This document shows, one piece after another, positions 1 to 8,074 of a stretch of 30,845 nucleotides of DNA. The position numbers and the translations under genes were made by a program. Positions within the stretch are counted from its first letter, which is position 1; the number at the start of each line of letters is the position of its first letter. Under the pieces are notes generated by a model. It searched no databases. It was not told where the DNA came from and saw only the letters and a program-made list of their open reading frames with translations. This DNA is from Prado023 sp049688595 (GTDB lineage: Bacteria; Actinomycetota; Actinomycetes; S36-B12; CAIYMF01), in NCBI GenBank assembly GCA_049688595.1, contig JBAVLA010000271.1, positions 1-30,845 on the forward strand, in the 5' to 3' direction.

Positions 1-31
1 CCCGACAGACATGAGAAGGGAAGACCCGACC

Positions 32-181
32 ATGGCCACCGACGTGACGATCGTCCTCGAGGCGATGCAGACCCAGATCGACGCCCTGAACCGGGCCGTC
101 AAGGCCCAGCAAGCCACCATCGACGCGCTGACAGACCTGGTCATCGACTTGGCCGAGGCCCGCGATGCCGACCCCGCCTAA
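32..181 (+). CDS. short coiled-coil protein upstream of the ArdC-primase gene
   Basis: A 49-residue hypothetical protein, too short for family assignment. Almost all of it can be read as one amphipathic helix with regularly spaced Leu, Ile and Val (about residues 8-42), followed by an acidic tail, so a small coiled-coil or oligomerisation protein is likely. The ATG at 32 follows a purine-rich AGAAGGGAAG stretch. A second in-frame ATG at 11 would add seven residues. The stop TAA at 179-181 lies inside the next gene, whose ATG is at 165, so the two overlap by 17 bases and are probably translated together. It may be an accessory of the ArdC-primase protein; this rests on position only. The window starts just upstream, so the promoter and any earlier operon genes are not visible. 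Confidence 0.6.
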   Translation: MATDVTIVLEAMQTQIDALNRAVKAQQATIDALTDLVIDLAEARDADPA

Positions 182-2294
182 GCCCCGGCGGCGGGAACGC
201 AGCCCCGAGCAGGCCGCCGCCGCGGCAGCCGCCCGCGAGGAACGCCTCGAGCAGCTGCACCAGACCTTGGCCGACGGGGTCGCCGCGATCCGCGACGGCC
301 AGGCCTGGGCCGACTGGCTGGCCACCGCGGCGAAGTTCCACCGCTACTCCTTCGGCAACCAGATCCTCATCGCCGCCCAGAACCCGCAGGCGACGATGGT
401 CGCCGGGTATCAGGCGTGGGCGGTGATGGGCCGCCAGGTCCGCAAGGGCGAGAAGGCCCTGTGGGTGCTCGCCCCCGTCACCCGCCGGCCCTCCCAACCC
501 GGCGACGACAACCCCATGGACGTCGAGGATCTGACCGGCCCGACCACCACCGCCACCGGGCCCGAGGAGGCGACGGGACAGGCAGGGCGGGGCCGGGGTG
601 CGGTGGTCGGGTTCCGCGGCGTCGGGGTGTTCGACATCTCCCAGACCGACGGCCCCGACCTGCCCACCCCGCCGCGGCCCCAGCTGCTGGCCGGGCAGGC
701 CCCACTCGGGCTGTGGGACGCGCTGGCCGACGCGATCACCGCCCGCGGGTACACCGTCACCCGTTGCGCGAGCGCGGCAGAGGTCGGTGGGGCCAACGGG
801 ATCACCGACTACACCACTCGCACCGTCACAGTCCGCGCCGACGTCGACGACGCGATGGCCTGGAAGACGCTCCTCCATGAGGCCGGGCACGTGTGGCTGC
901 ACAACCCGCTCGATCCCACCGCTGAGGGTCCGGCGTGCCGGGGGCTGATCGAGGTCGAGGCCGAATCAGTGGCCTACCTGGTCGCCGCCCACCACGGCCT
1001 GGACACCTCCGGCTACACGTTCGCCTACATCGCCGGCTGGGCCGGCCGCGACGACCACGCCGTCACCGCCACCGCCGGGCGGGTCCTGTCCGCAGCCCGA
1101 TCCCTCATCGCCGTCACCGACCCCGACACGACCACCAGGGACACGGTGCCCGACGCGGTGGCCGCCCGTGTCGACGCCGGGGCCCAGATAGCGGAGGGGA
1201 CCGCCGCCGACGCCGAGGCCAGCCACGCCCGGGTCGCCGCGGCGGCAGGCCACGGTGGCGGGCACACGCAGCGGCTGCGCGAGATCACTGCCGCAGCGCA
1301 GGTCTGGTTCACCGCGCAGGCTGCCACCAGCCCCACCTTCGCCGCCGCCGCCATCGCCCGTGGGCACACCGCCGGCATCGCCATCGAGCACGGGGTCGGC
1401 TGGGCTCCGTCGTCGTGGACCGGGCTGGTCGACCACCTGTGTGACCACGGCTACACCCCCGACGAGCTGCTCGCCGCCGGGGTCGCGACCACCACCAGTC
1501 GGGGCCGACTGATCGACCGGTTGCGCGGCAGGATCACCTTCGCCATCCACGACCACGCCGGCGTCGTCGGCTGGACCGCCCGCGACACCACCGGACGTGA
1601 CGGCGCCCCCAAGTACCTCAACAGCCCCGCCGGAGTCCTGTACGACAAGAGCCGGCTGCTCTACGGAACGCAGCACGTCACCGCCGAAACGGCGACGGTG
1701 GTGCTCGTTGAAGGGCCCTGGGACGCCCTCGCCATCACGACCGCAACCGGGGGGGCCGCGGTGGGGCTGGCCGCGTGCGGCACCGCGGTCACCGACCACC
1801 ACCTCCGGATCGCCACCACCGGGGGCCGGAGTCTGGTGCTGGCCCCGGACGCTGACCCCGCCGGGCTGGGCTCCCTGGGGCGCACCCTGGCCATGCTCGC
1901 CGACCACGGCGCCGGCCACCCCACGGCGATCACCACCCCGCCCGGGGCAGATCTGGCCGACGTGCATGCCGGGGGAGGGGCCCCCGCCGTGCGGCAGGCG
2001 CTGGCCGCAGCCCGCCCCGCCGGGCTGGTGTACGCAGAACAGCACCTGACTGCCCGCCCGCCCGCGGACACCCCGGAGGTCCGGGTCGCCGCCGCCCGGG
2101 CCGCGGCCGCGCACAGCACCGGGCTCACCGTCACCCAACGCGCAGCCCTCGGAGCGGTGCTGATACGCCACGCCGGCATCGGCCCCGACACCGCCCTGGC
2201 CATACTTACCCCCGGTCCGGTGATGCCCCCAAAACCCCGCACCCCCGCCCCCGCCCCGACGGGCGCCGCGGCACGGTCCTGGGTCAGGCGGTGA
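165..2294 (+). CDS. ArdC-like ssDNA-binding / IrrE-like metallopeptidase / DnaG-like TOPRIM primase fusion
   Basis: A 709-residue multidomain protein. Residues about 25-108 match the ArdC N-terminal ssDNA-binding domain (KFHRYSFGNQ, then W..MGR.V.KGEKA). Residues 238-242 are HEAGH, a zinc-metallopeptidase signature of the ImmA/IrrE type, with the acidic helix EVEAESVAYL at 263-272 as likely further ligand. Residues about 375-500 resemble the N-terminal part of the DnaG catalytic core (GWAPSSW, HGYTPDELLAAG, PKYLNSP). A TOPRIM domain follows, with LVEGPWDAL (Glu516) and the DxD pair Asp562/Asp564. No CHC2 zinc-binding domain is visible. ArdC proteins protect incoming plasmid DNA from restriction, and TOPRIM primases make primers, so a role in establishing or replicating a mobile element is inferred. 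It overlaps the small upstream gene. The start is well placed, but the ribosome site lies within that gene. Confidence 0.85.
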   Translation: MPTPPKPRRRERSPEQAAAAAAAREERLEQLHQTLADGVAAIRDGQAWADWLATAAKFHRYSFGNQILIAAQNPQATMVAGYQAWAVMGRQVRKGEKALWVLAPVTRRPSQPGDDNPMDVEDLTGPTTTATGPEEATGQAGRGRGAVVGFRGVGVFDISQTDGPDLPTPPRPQLLAGQAPLGLWDALADAITARGYTVTRCASAAEVGGANGITDYTTRTVTVRADVDDAMAWKTLLHEAGHVWLHNPLDPTAEGPACRGLIEVEAESVAYLVAAHHGLDTSGYTFAYIAGWAGRDDHAVTATAGRVLSAARSLIAVTDPDTTTRDTVPDAVAARVDAGAQIAEGTAADAEASHARVAAAAGHGGGHTQRLREITAAAQVWFTAQAATSPTFAAAAIARGHTAGIAIEHGVGWAPSSWTGLVDHLCDHGYTPDELLAAGVATTTSRGRLIDRLRGRITFAIHDHAGVVGWTARDTTGRDGAPKYLNSPAGVLYDKSRLLYGTQHVTAETATVVLVEGPWDALAITTATGGAAVGLAACGTAVTDHHLRIATTGGRSLVLAPDADPAGLGSLGRTLAMLADHGAGHPTAITTPPGADLADVHAGGGAPAVRQALAAARPAGLVYAEQHLTARPPADTPEVRVAAARAAAAHSTGLTVTQRAALGAVLIRHAGIGPDTALAILTPGPVMPPKPRTPAPAPTGAAARSWVRR

Positions 2295-2391
2295 GCCTCA
2301 TCGACCCGCCCGGTGGAGTACCCTGAATGGCCCACACCCCGGCTGCGGCCTTCCCCACGCGCCCACCCACCCGTGGACGTTGGAGGACGCC

Positions 2392-2940
2392 GTGAGCACA
2401 GAGCACGCCCCCGGCCAGGGCTCCCTGTTCGACGTCGCGCCCCCGGTCGACGACCAGCGCGGGTTCCGCGGCCCAGTGGCCGCCGGGGCCGCCGGGATCA
2501 CCTACCGGCAGCTGGACTACTGGGCCCGCACCGGCCTGGTCGAACCCTCCCTGCGTGGCGCTGCCGGGTCGGGCAGCCACCGGCTCTACAGCTTCCGCGA
2601 CGTCCTGGTACTGCAGGTCGTCAAGCGCCTGCTGGACACCGGCGTGTCGCTGGCCAACATCCGCGCCGCGCTGGCCACCCTGCGCGCCCACGGCACCACC
2701 GACCTGGCCGCGATCACCCTGATCAGCGACGGTGCCGGGGTCTACTTGTGCCGCTGCGACGCCGAGGTCATCGACCTAGTCCGCGGCGGGCAAGGCGTAT
2801 TCGGCATCGCCATCGGCCAGGTCTGGACCGACGTCGAAGCCACCCTCACCCGGCTGCCCACCGAAACCACCCACCCCCGCAGCCACGGCGACGCGGAGGT
2901 TCCGGTGGGCCGACGTCCCGCGCTTCGCGTCGTCAGCTGA
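2392..2940 (+). CDS. MerR-family transcriptional regulator, FtsR-like
   Basis: A 182-residue regulator. Residues about 29-105 form a MerR-type winged helix with ITYRQLDYWARTGLVEPS, RLYSFRDVLVL and VKRLLDTGVSLANIR. The C-terminal part has TLISDGAGVY and VIDLVRGGQGVFGIAIG. This layout is that of the actinobacterial FtsR family (Corynebacterium FtsR, Mycobacterium tuberculosis Rv1828), which binds DNA upstream of cell-division genes. The GTG at 2392 was chosen because GGAGGA at 2382-2387 sits at the right distance; an in-frame TTG at 2380 would start inside that ribosome site. The gene lies about 100 bases after the ArdC-primase gene on the same strand, so this copy is probably element-borne and separate from a host chromosomal ftsR. 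Its targets are unknown; control of the element or of host division genes is inference. Confidence 0.85.
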   Translation: MSTEHAPGQGSLFDVAPPVDDQRGFRGPVAAGAAGITYRQLDYWARTGLVEPSLRGAAGSGSHRLYSFRDVLVLQVVKRLLDTGVSLANIRAALATLRAHGTTDLAAITLISDGAGVYLCRCDAEVIDLVRGGQGVFGIAIGQVWTDVEATLTRLPTETTHPRSHGDAEVPVGRRPALRVVS

Positions 2941-2972
2941 CCGGGGCGGGGTCAGCGGGCGGACGCGCTGAT

Positions 2973-2990
2973 CGCACGGTTCACCGTACG
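2973..2990. repeat. imperfect inverted repeat after the FtsR-like gene
   Basis: CGCACGGT and ACCGTACG face each other across a 2-base centre (TC), with seven of eight positions paired. It lies 33 bases after the stop of the regulator gene. It could be an operator or a weak transcription end; no T-run follows it, which argues against a classical terminator. Confidence 0.3.
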
Positions 2991-3230
2991 AATGTTGCGC
3001 GGCCGGCGTCCACCGGGACCCGGTCTGCGGCGCCGGGTTTCAGGGCGCTGGTGGAGCTCGTCAGGTCGCGTGGCGCGGGTGTCGGCCAGTTGCCACTGTG
3101 GGTCGATCCTACGTAGCAGCCGACGTGCGTGACCGCTGCCAGCAAGGTCCGCCTGGACGGGCCGGGGGCGGTTCTCACGAGCGGGTCCGGGAGCGGCCAA
3201 TGCACCGGTACCGAGCACGCGCCTCTGGCT
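2991..3230. other. non-coding stretch with no recognised gene
   Basis: No reading frame here gives a recognisable protein or a convincing start with a ribosome site on either strand. Frames that stay open do so because of high GC content. It lies between the plus-strand regulator gene and a possible small minus-strand gene, and may be remnant DNA of the mobile element. Confidence 0.4.
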
Positions 3231-3440
3231 CTATGCCGACTGGGCCGGGTTCCCCGGCCAGCGGAGTTGGATGGCGGCCGAAGATCCTGGGCGGTGGTAC
3301 TCGCCGCACGCCCAGCACAGTCCATCCTCCTGGACGAACGCATCCCAGAACCCAGGGACTCCGCGCGGACAGACCGATGCGTACAGACGAGTGGTGGCTT
3401 CGGGGAACTCGGGGGTGGTGGGCGTTGATTCTTGGCTCAT
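3231..3440 (-). CDS. possible small zinc-ribbon-like protein
   Basis: A 69-residue reading frame not matched to any family I know. It has a cysteine at residue 24 in SVCPRG and a CWAC knuckle at residues 42-45, followed by GEYH, a spacing that could bind zinc. Third codon positions are mostly G or C, as expected for a real gene in this genome. The ATG at 3440-3438 overlaps the TGA of a tiny upstream minus-strand frame (3437-3529, 30 codons from a GTG) in the ATGA pattern used elsewhere in this window. The ribosome site is weak (GAGAG very close to the ATG). It is isolated from other genes on its strand apart from the AAA ATPase gene upstream, so its role is unknown and it may not be expressed. 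Confidence 0.4.
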   Translation of the reverse strand: MSQESTPTTPEFPEATTRLYASVCPRGVPGFWDAFVQEDGLCWACGEYHRPGSSAAIQLRWPGNPAQSA

Positions 3441-3588
3441 ACTCTCGGTATCGGCTGGACGGTCCAACTGTTTGAGAGGAAGCCACGGATGTCGTAAAGA
3501 GTGGCTCCGCCGACGCCGATGCCGACCACGGGCAACCTTGCGCCACATTGCCCCTCGAGGACCTGAGACGACCTCAAGATCAACGATA

Positions 3589-3602
3589 CCCGACGAATCG
3601 GG
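3589..3602 (-). terminator. hairpin downstream of the AAA ATPase gene
   Basis: On the minus strand the bases read CCCGA-TTCG-TCGGG, a perfect 5-bp stem with a TTCG loop. It begins 40 bases after the ATPase stop and is followed by a comparatively T-rich stretch (TATCGTTGATCTT). Position and shape fit a transcription terminator; the stem is short for a strong one. Confidence 0.4.
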
Positions 3603-3641
3603 CATCCATGGGGTGCGGGACTGCACGCCCAAGCCGGTGGC

Positions 3642-5243
3642 TCAGGGCGTCCCGGCGTCCTGGGCGGTGGTGGTCGAGTAGGTGTCCAGGTCGAGGATGG
3701 CTCGGCGGATCGCGCGCAGGTCCAGGGCGGGGACCTCGACGTGGCCTTCAGTGTCGCCGGCGCCGGTGGGGAGTAGCCCGAGGGGGGCGTGGCGGGTGCT
3801 GATCAGGTCGATGTAGGCGCCGTAGTCGATGATCCACACGTCGTAGCGGGTGCCGGGGGTGTCCTGTCCGGAGTAGCCGCGGCGATACAGGTGCAGCACG
3901 CGGGCGTCGAACAGGGCCTGCAGCAGCGGCGCGCGGGAGTCGTGCTGGGCGACCAGGAACGCCCGGGCCCGCCGATCCCGGATGACCCGGTCGATGATCC
4001 AGTGCAGCAGGGCCACGGCCTGCTCACGGTGGGCCAGCGCGGCTTCCTTGTCCTCCTGGAACCAGGCCTGCGCGGACGCCCGGACATCGGTGACCGAGAT
4101 CCGTTGGGTGCCGGCGCGGAACGCGGCCTTGGCGGCGATGTTGATCGCATCCCGGGGGACCCCTTCGGCGGCCATCACCAGCTCGTCGAACGCGCGCGGG
4201 TCGGTGAACCCGACCCGCACCAGATCTTCCGGGGTGCCCAGGCCCAGGGACGGCCCGGCGTCGCTGGCGCCGGCGGTGAGGTGGCGGTGGAACAGGCCGG
4301 CGAAGAAGTCCCGGGACCGGGCCGGGTCCTGCTCGTAGACCATCACTTCGTCGAGGTTGAGGTTCGCGGCGATGTCCGCGCCGAGCTCGAACCCGACCGG
4401 CGGACCGGCCGCGGTGGCGGTGCGGAACGAGGTCTGCTGCTCGATGGTGGCGATCTTCACGGTGAACCTGGGCAGCGGCAGCACGCAGCGGGTGAGGAAC
4501 TCGGCCAGGTACGGCTGCAGGTCGGCGGGGATGGCCGACCACTCGTCGAGCAGCAGCCACACCCGCGTCGAGGCCAGCGAGGTGCCCAGGGCGCGTAGCG
4601 CGCGGGCGATGTCGGCGAAGTTCAGCGACCGCTGCTGGATGCCCTTGTGGGAGCGGCGGACCAGCTGCCGGCGGTCGGAGTTGGTCTCCCCGCCGGCGGT
4701 CAGGCTCACTTGCGGGGCCGGCCCAACGGTGACCTGGCCCTCCAGGGAGTCCTTCCGCCCGGCGGTGGTCTCCTGCTCGGTCTCGGTTGCGACCTCGCCG
4801 GTGATCGTGACCGCGGAGATCGCGGCGAGCAGGTCATCGAGGTGGTGCACGAACATGCTGTCGGCCAGCAGCGCGTCATCGTCGAGGGCCGCGGCCAGCA
4901 CCGCCTCGTGGAACTGGGCCAGCAGGTCGACGAGCAGCCGGCCGGCCCGTTCCACGACCGGCACCGACCCGACCATGAACAGGCCCTCCGGGGAGCCGAC
5001 GGTGCGCAGGTCCAGGTACACCGCCACATCCCCCGCGCCGGTGACCTGGGCCTCCAGGTAGCGCAGGGCGTGGGTCTTGCCGGTGCCGCGGCGGCCGTAG
5101 ATCACCTGATGGTCCACGGTCTCCAGCGCCGCGGCGATCCCGGAGTCCACGAACGTGTCGGCCAGCCGCTCCACCTGCCCGGACTCCGCCCGCCGCGGCA
5201 CCCGCAGCAACGCCCGGTTCACCGGCGACAGACCCACACCCAC
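3642..5243 (-). CDS. ORC/Cdc6-like AAA+ ATPase
   Basis: A 533-residue P-loop ATPase. Walker A is GRRGTGKT at residues 50-57. Walker B is VWLLLDEW at 228-235, with Asp233 and Glu234. A later EGVPRDAIN segment resembles the sensor-2 lid helix of ORC/Cdc6-type AAA+ proteins. About 70 residues rich in Glu, Thr and Ser (145-205) interrupt the ATPase core and may be a flexible insertion. The C-terminal 110 residues (VLHLYRRGYSG, YDVWIIDYGAYIDL) may be a winged-helix or recognition domain. No membrane segment is seen. The start is GTG at 5243, with a second in-frame GTG two codons on; neither has a strong ribosome site. It follows the broken recD-like gene on the same strand after 177 bases, so the two may be co-transcribed. 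A DNA-handling or defence role is plausible but unproven. Confidence 0.75.
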   Translation of the reverse strand: MGVGLSPVNRALLRVPRRAESGQVERLADTFVDSGIAAALETVDHQVIYGRRGTGKTHALRYLEAQVTGAGDVAVYLDLRTVGSPEGLFMVGSVPVVERAGRLLVDLLAQFHEAVLAAALDDDALLADSMFVHHLDDLLAAISAVTITGEVATETEQETTAGRKDSLEGQVTVGPAPQVSLTAGGETNSDRRQLVRRSHKGIQQRSLNFADIARALRALGTSLASTRVWLLLDEWSAIPADLQPYLAEFLTRCVLPLPRFTVKIATIEQQTSFRTATAAGPPVGFELGADIAANLNLDEVMVYEQDPARSRDFFAGLFHRHLTAGASDAGPSLGLGTPEDLVRVGFTDPRAFDELVMAAEGVPRDAINIAAKAAFRAGTQRISVTDVRASAQAWFQEDKEAALAHREQAVALLHWIIDRVIRDRRARAFLVAQHDSRAPLLQALFDARVLHLYRRGYSGQDTPGTRYDVWIIDYGAYIDLISTRHAPLGLLPTGAGDTEGHVEVPALDLRAIRRAILDLDTYSTTTAQDAGTP

Positions 5244-5281
5244 CCCGGCAGGCTAACCCGCACCCCTGACACCGCGGCCCT

Positions 5282-5293
5282 GCCCGATCGGGC
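5282..5293. promoter_or_regulatory. 12-bp perfect palindrome upstream of the ATPase gene
   Basis: GCCCGATCGGGC is a perfect palindrome about 40 bases upstream of the GTG start of the AAA ATPase gene, between it and the recD-like gene. Its position suits an operator, but GC-rich palindromes of this size also occur by chance. Confidence 0.25.
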
Positions 5294-5420
5294 CCGGCGC
5301 TTCCCCGGTGGTGGGGGAGGGGTGGCACGCCCTGGTCAGCGCCTGGATCCCCCACGGGTCGGTCAGTCCCCGCAGCTGATCCGACGGTGTGGGCCCCAGC
5401 AGTCTGTCCGATGTCGCTGG

Positions 5421-6893
5421 TCAGCCCGGTTGTGGGGCGATGCCGGCGCCGTGGGGTTGGAGGCGGTGGGTGAGGGCGGTGTGCCGGCGGCCGGTGCCCG
5501 GGGTGCGGACGGCTTGGGCCAGGGCGCGGCGGGATCCGACGAGGACGATGAGCTTCTTGGCGCGGGTGATGCCGGTGTAGAGCAGGTTGCGTTGCAGCAT
5601 CATCCACGCCGAGGTGGTGACGGGGATGACGACGGCCGGGTACTCGCTGCCCTGGGAGCGGTGGATGGTCACGGCGTAGGCGTGGGCCAGCTCGTCGAGT
5701 TCGGCGAAGTCGTAGTCGACGGTCTCGTCCTCGTCGGTGAGCACGGTCAGGGTCTGGTCCTGCAGCGATAGGCCGGTCACGGTCGCCACGGTGCCGTTGA
5801 AGATCCCGGCGGTGCCTTTGTCGTAGTTGTTGCGCAGCTGGGTGACCTTGTCCCCGATCCGGAACACCTTCCCGCCGTAGCGGCGTTCCGGGGCGCCGTC
5901 CCGGAACGGGGTCAGGGCCTCTTGGAGCAGGGTGTTGAGGTTGCCGGCGCCGGCGGGTCCGCGGTGCATCGGGGTCAGGACCTGGATGTCGCGGACCGGG
6001 TCCAGCCCGAAGCGCTGCGGGATCCGGCGGGCCACCAGGTCCACCACCAGCTTGGCGGTCTGCTCGGCGGGGTTCCGATCCCCGTTGGCTGCCGGGTCGG
6101 TGTCGGGCGGGGGGTCGGAGTCGAACCAGTAGAAGTCGGGGAACCCGGACAGGTGCGGGGGTGTGCCGGCGTTGATGCGGTGGGCGTTGACCACGATCCC
6201 GGACTGGGCGGCCTGGCGGAAGATGTGGGTCAGCCGGACCCGGGGGATCGACTCGGCGGCGAGCAGGTCGCGCAGCACCTCCCCAGCCCCCACGGAGGGC
6301 AGCTGGTCGACGTCACAGACGAGCCGCAGGTGCGCCCCGGGCGGGATGGCCTTGACCAGCTTGTTGGCCAGGATCAGGTCCATCATCGAGGCCTCGTCGA
6401 CCACGACCAGGTCAGCCTCCAGCGGGGTGTCCCGATCGAACGCGGCCTCACCGCCGGGGCGCAGCTGCAGCAGCCGGTGCACCGTGGCGGCCTCGTGCCC
6501 GGTCAGCTCGGCAAGCCGTTTCGCGGCCCGACCGGTCGGGGCCACCAGCACGACGGTGGCGCCCTTGACGCGGGCCAGCTCAACGACCGACCGCACGGTG
6601 AAGCTCTTGCCGCACCCAGGGCCCCCGGTCAGCACGGCCACCCTGGACGTCAGCGCCAGTCGGACGGCCTGCTGCTGCTCGGCGGCGAGGTCCTGCCCGG
6701 TCCGGGTGCGCAGCCACGCCAACGCCTTGTCCCAGTCGACGTCGCGGAACCCGGCCAGCCGATCGGCCCGGGTGCCCAGCAGGCCCAGCAGCCCGGTGGC
6801 CAGGGACGTCTCGGCCCGGTGGAACGGCACCAGGTACACCGCCGGCACGCCGGCCTCGCCGTCAGCAACAGGGTCGACCGTTTCGCGGACCAC
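5421..6893 (-). CDS. recD2: RecD2-type helicase, C-terminal motor fragment (frameshifted gene)
   Basis: This 490-residue frame encodes the motor half of a RecD2/RecD-like ATP-dependent 5'-3' DNA helicase (superfamily 1B). Visible motifs are Walker A GGPGCGKS (90-97), APTGRAAKRL, Walker B VVVDEASMMD (164-172), the motif III segment DVDQLPSVGAGEVL, and the C-terminal TIHRSQGSEYPAVVIP and LLYTGITRAKKL. The N-terminal half of the same protein is in another frame just upstream (6862-7734). Removing one base near 6901-6903 joins them. Alone this fragment would have to start at the GTG at 6893, which has no convincing ribosome site and begins in the middle of the expected protein. It is therefore half of a frameshifted gene, or the frameshift is a sequencing error. 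It precedes the AAA ATPase gene on the same strand. Confidence 0.85.
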   Translation of the reverse strand: MVRETVDPVADGEAGVPAVYLVPFHRAETSLATGLLGLLGTRADRLAGFRDVDWDKALAWLRTRTGQDLAAEQQQAVRLALTSRVAVLTGGPGCGKSFTVRSVVELARVKGATVVLVAPTGRAAKRLAELTGHEAATVHRLLQLRPGGEAAFDRDTPLEADLVVVDEASMMDLILANKLVKAIPPGAHLRLVCDVDQLPSVGAGEVLRDLLAAESIPRVRLTHIFRQAAQSGIVVNAHRINAGTPPHLSGFPDFYWFDSDPPPDTDPAANGDRNPAEQTAKLVVDLVARRIPQRFGLDPVRDIQVLTPMHRGPAGAGNLNTLLQEALTPFRDGAPERRYGGKVFRIGDKVTQLRNNYDKGTAGIFNGTVATVTGLSLQDQTLTVLTDEDETVDYDFAELDELAHAYAVTIHRSQGSEYPAVVIPVTTSAWMMLQRNLLYTGITRAKKLIVLVGSRRALAQAVRTPGTGRRHTALTHRLQPHGAGIAPQPG

Positions 6894-7734
6894 GCCCTCG
6901 CCCGGCGACCAGCCGCTCCAGGCAGGGGCCGATCAGGTCCCCGGGCACGTCGAGGATCGTGGTCGCTGCGGCGATCAGGGCGGGTTCGGGCAGGTAGCAG
7001 TGGCCGTCGTCGGCGGCCTGGGACAGCGTGTACTGCAGCCCGGCCTTGATCCGTTCCGGGCTGTCGTGGGGGATCCCCACCGCCTGGGCGATGGTGTCGG
7101 CGGTCTTGAACCCGATGCCCCACACCTCCGAGGCCAGCCGGTACGGACTCGTGCGCACCACCTCGATCGAGGTGTCGGTGTACTTCTTGTAGATCCGCAC
7201 CGCCAGCGAGGTCGACACCCCCACCCCGGCCAGGAACACCATCACCTCCTTGATCGCCTTCTGCTCCTCCCACGCCGCCGCGATCCGGGCCGTACGTTTC
7301 GGGCCCAGCCCGTGGACCTCGACCAGCCGCTGCGGGGCCTCATCGATCACGGTCAGGATGTCGTCACCGAAGTGATCCACCATCCGTTCGGCCATCGTCG
7401 GGCCGATGCCCTTGATCAACCCCGAGCCCAGGTATCGCCGGATCCCCTGGATCGTCGCGGGCAGCACCGTGGTGTAGGACTCGACCACGAACTGCAGCCC
7501 GAACCTCGGATGCGACCCCCAATGCCCGGTCAGCCGCAGACTCTCCCCGACCTGCGCACCCAGCAGCGGCCCCACCACCGTCAACAGATCCGGACCCGTC
7601 CGGTCCGTGGCCACCCGCGCGACCGTGTACCCGGTGTCCTCACTGACGAACGTCACCCGCTCCAGCACCGCATCCAGCACCACCACCCTGCGCGGCTCGC
7701 CGGGAACCGCGGACACACCAGACACGGCCTTCAT
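6862..7734 (-). CDS. recD2: RecD2-type helicase, N-terminal fragment (frameshifted gene)
   Basis: A 290-residue frame with the N-terminal OB-like region and the tandem helix-hairpin-helix segments typical of RecD2 (GLIKGIGPTMAERMV, VHGLGPKRTARIA, then VWGIGFKTADTIAQ). It runs in phase up to LERLVAG, then turns into an unrelated Arg/Gly-rich tail ending in a stop at 6862-6864. The next frame continues the expected protein as GEGVVRETVDPV. From the ATG at 7734 to 5421 is 2314 bases; removing one leaves 771 codons, close to the usual length of RecD2. An ATG at 7734 was chosen because the family similarity begins soon after it; GGGGAG lies almost against it, which is closer than ideal. The frame stays open upstream to 7797. 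Confidence 0.8.
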   Translation of the reverse strand: MKAVSGVSAVPGEPRRVVVLDAVLERVTFVSEDTGYTVARVATDRTGPDLLTVVGPLLGAQVGESLRLTGHWGSHPRFGLQFVVESYTTVLPATIQGIRRYLGSGLIKGIGPTMAERMVDHFGDDILTVIDEAPQRLVEVHGLGPKRTARIAAAWEEQKAIKEVMVFLAGVGVSTSLAVRIYKKYTDTSIEVVRTSPYRLASEVWGIGFKTADTIAQAVGIPHDSPERIKAGLQYTLSQAADDGHCYLPEPALIAAATTILDVPGDLIGPCLERLVAGRGRGPRNGRPCC

Positions 7735-8074
7735 TCTCCCCGTGACCCGCCGCGTGGCTCGTGAACCCTCAGACCCCGCGGACATGCCGGCCCGCACCGG
7801 TCACATCGGCCGGCGGCCGCCCGCTGAGCAGCCCCCAGCGCGCCACTGCTTCCGTGCTGCGCTCCGTGGGGGGCGAGCCGGATTGCCGGGGTCTCTACAT
7901 CGAGGGCGGCCGAGACACCTCAACCCCCGAGTCGGCTTGGGGTCCCAAGCCGCAAGGCTGGCGGAGGTGCCCACCTCAGTACCCTTTGTCCTCGTGGTTG
8001 CACCGAGTGGTTGGCGCCAAGACGCCCCGCGCAACTTGGTCAAGCTTGCCGTGGGCAAGTGCCTCGGGGCTGTC
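7735..8074. promoter_or_regulatory. divergent intergenic region between recD2 and the Abi_C gene
   Basis: About 340 bases separate the minus-strand recD2 start from the plus-strand Abi_C start, so promoters for both should lie here. I see no clear -10/-35 pair. A perfect palindrome, TTGGCGCCAA, is at 8011-8020, 55 bases upstream of the Abi_C ATG, and could be a regulator site. Frames open through this stretch carry no recognisable protein. Confidence 0.35.

Noticed and set aside
966..2171. Minus-strand open frame (401 codons) opposite the ArdC-primase gene
   Set aside because: Gly-rich antisense shadow of a gene with clear domains on the plus strand.
7607..8074. N-terminal extension of the Abi_C frame upstream of 8075
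   Set aside because: It runs over the recD2 start region, is Arg/Pro-rich without similarity, and the ATG at 8075 is better placed.
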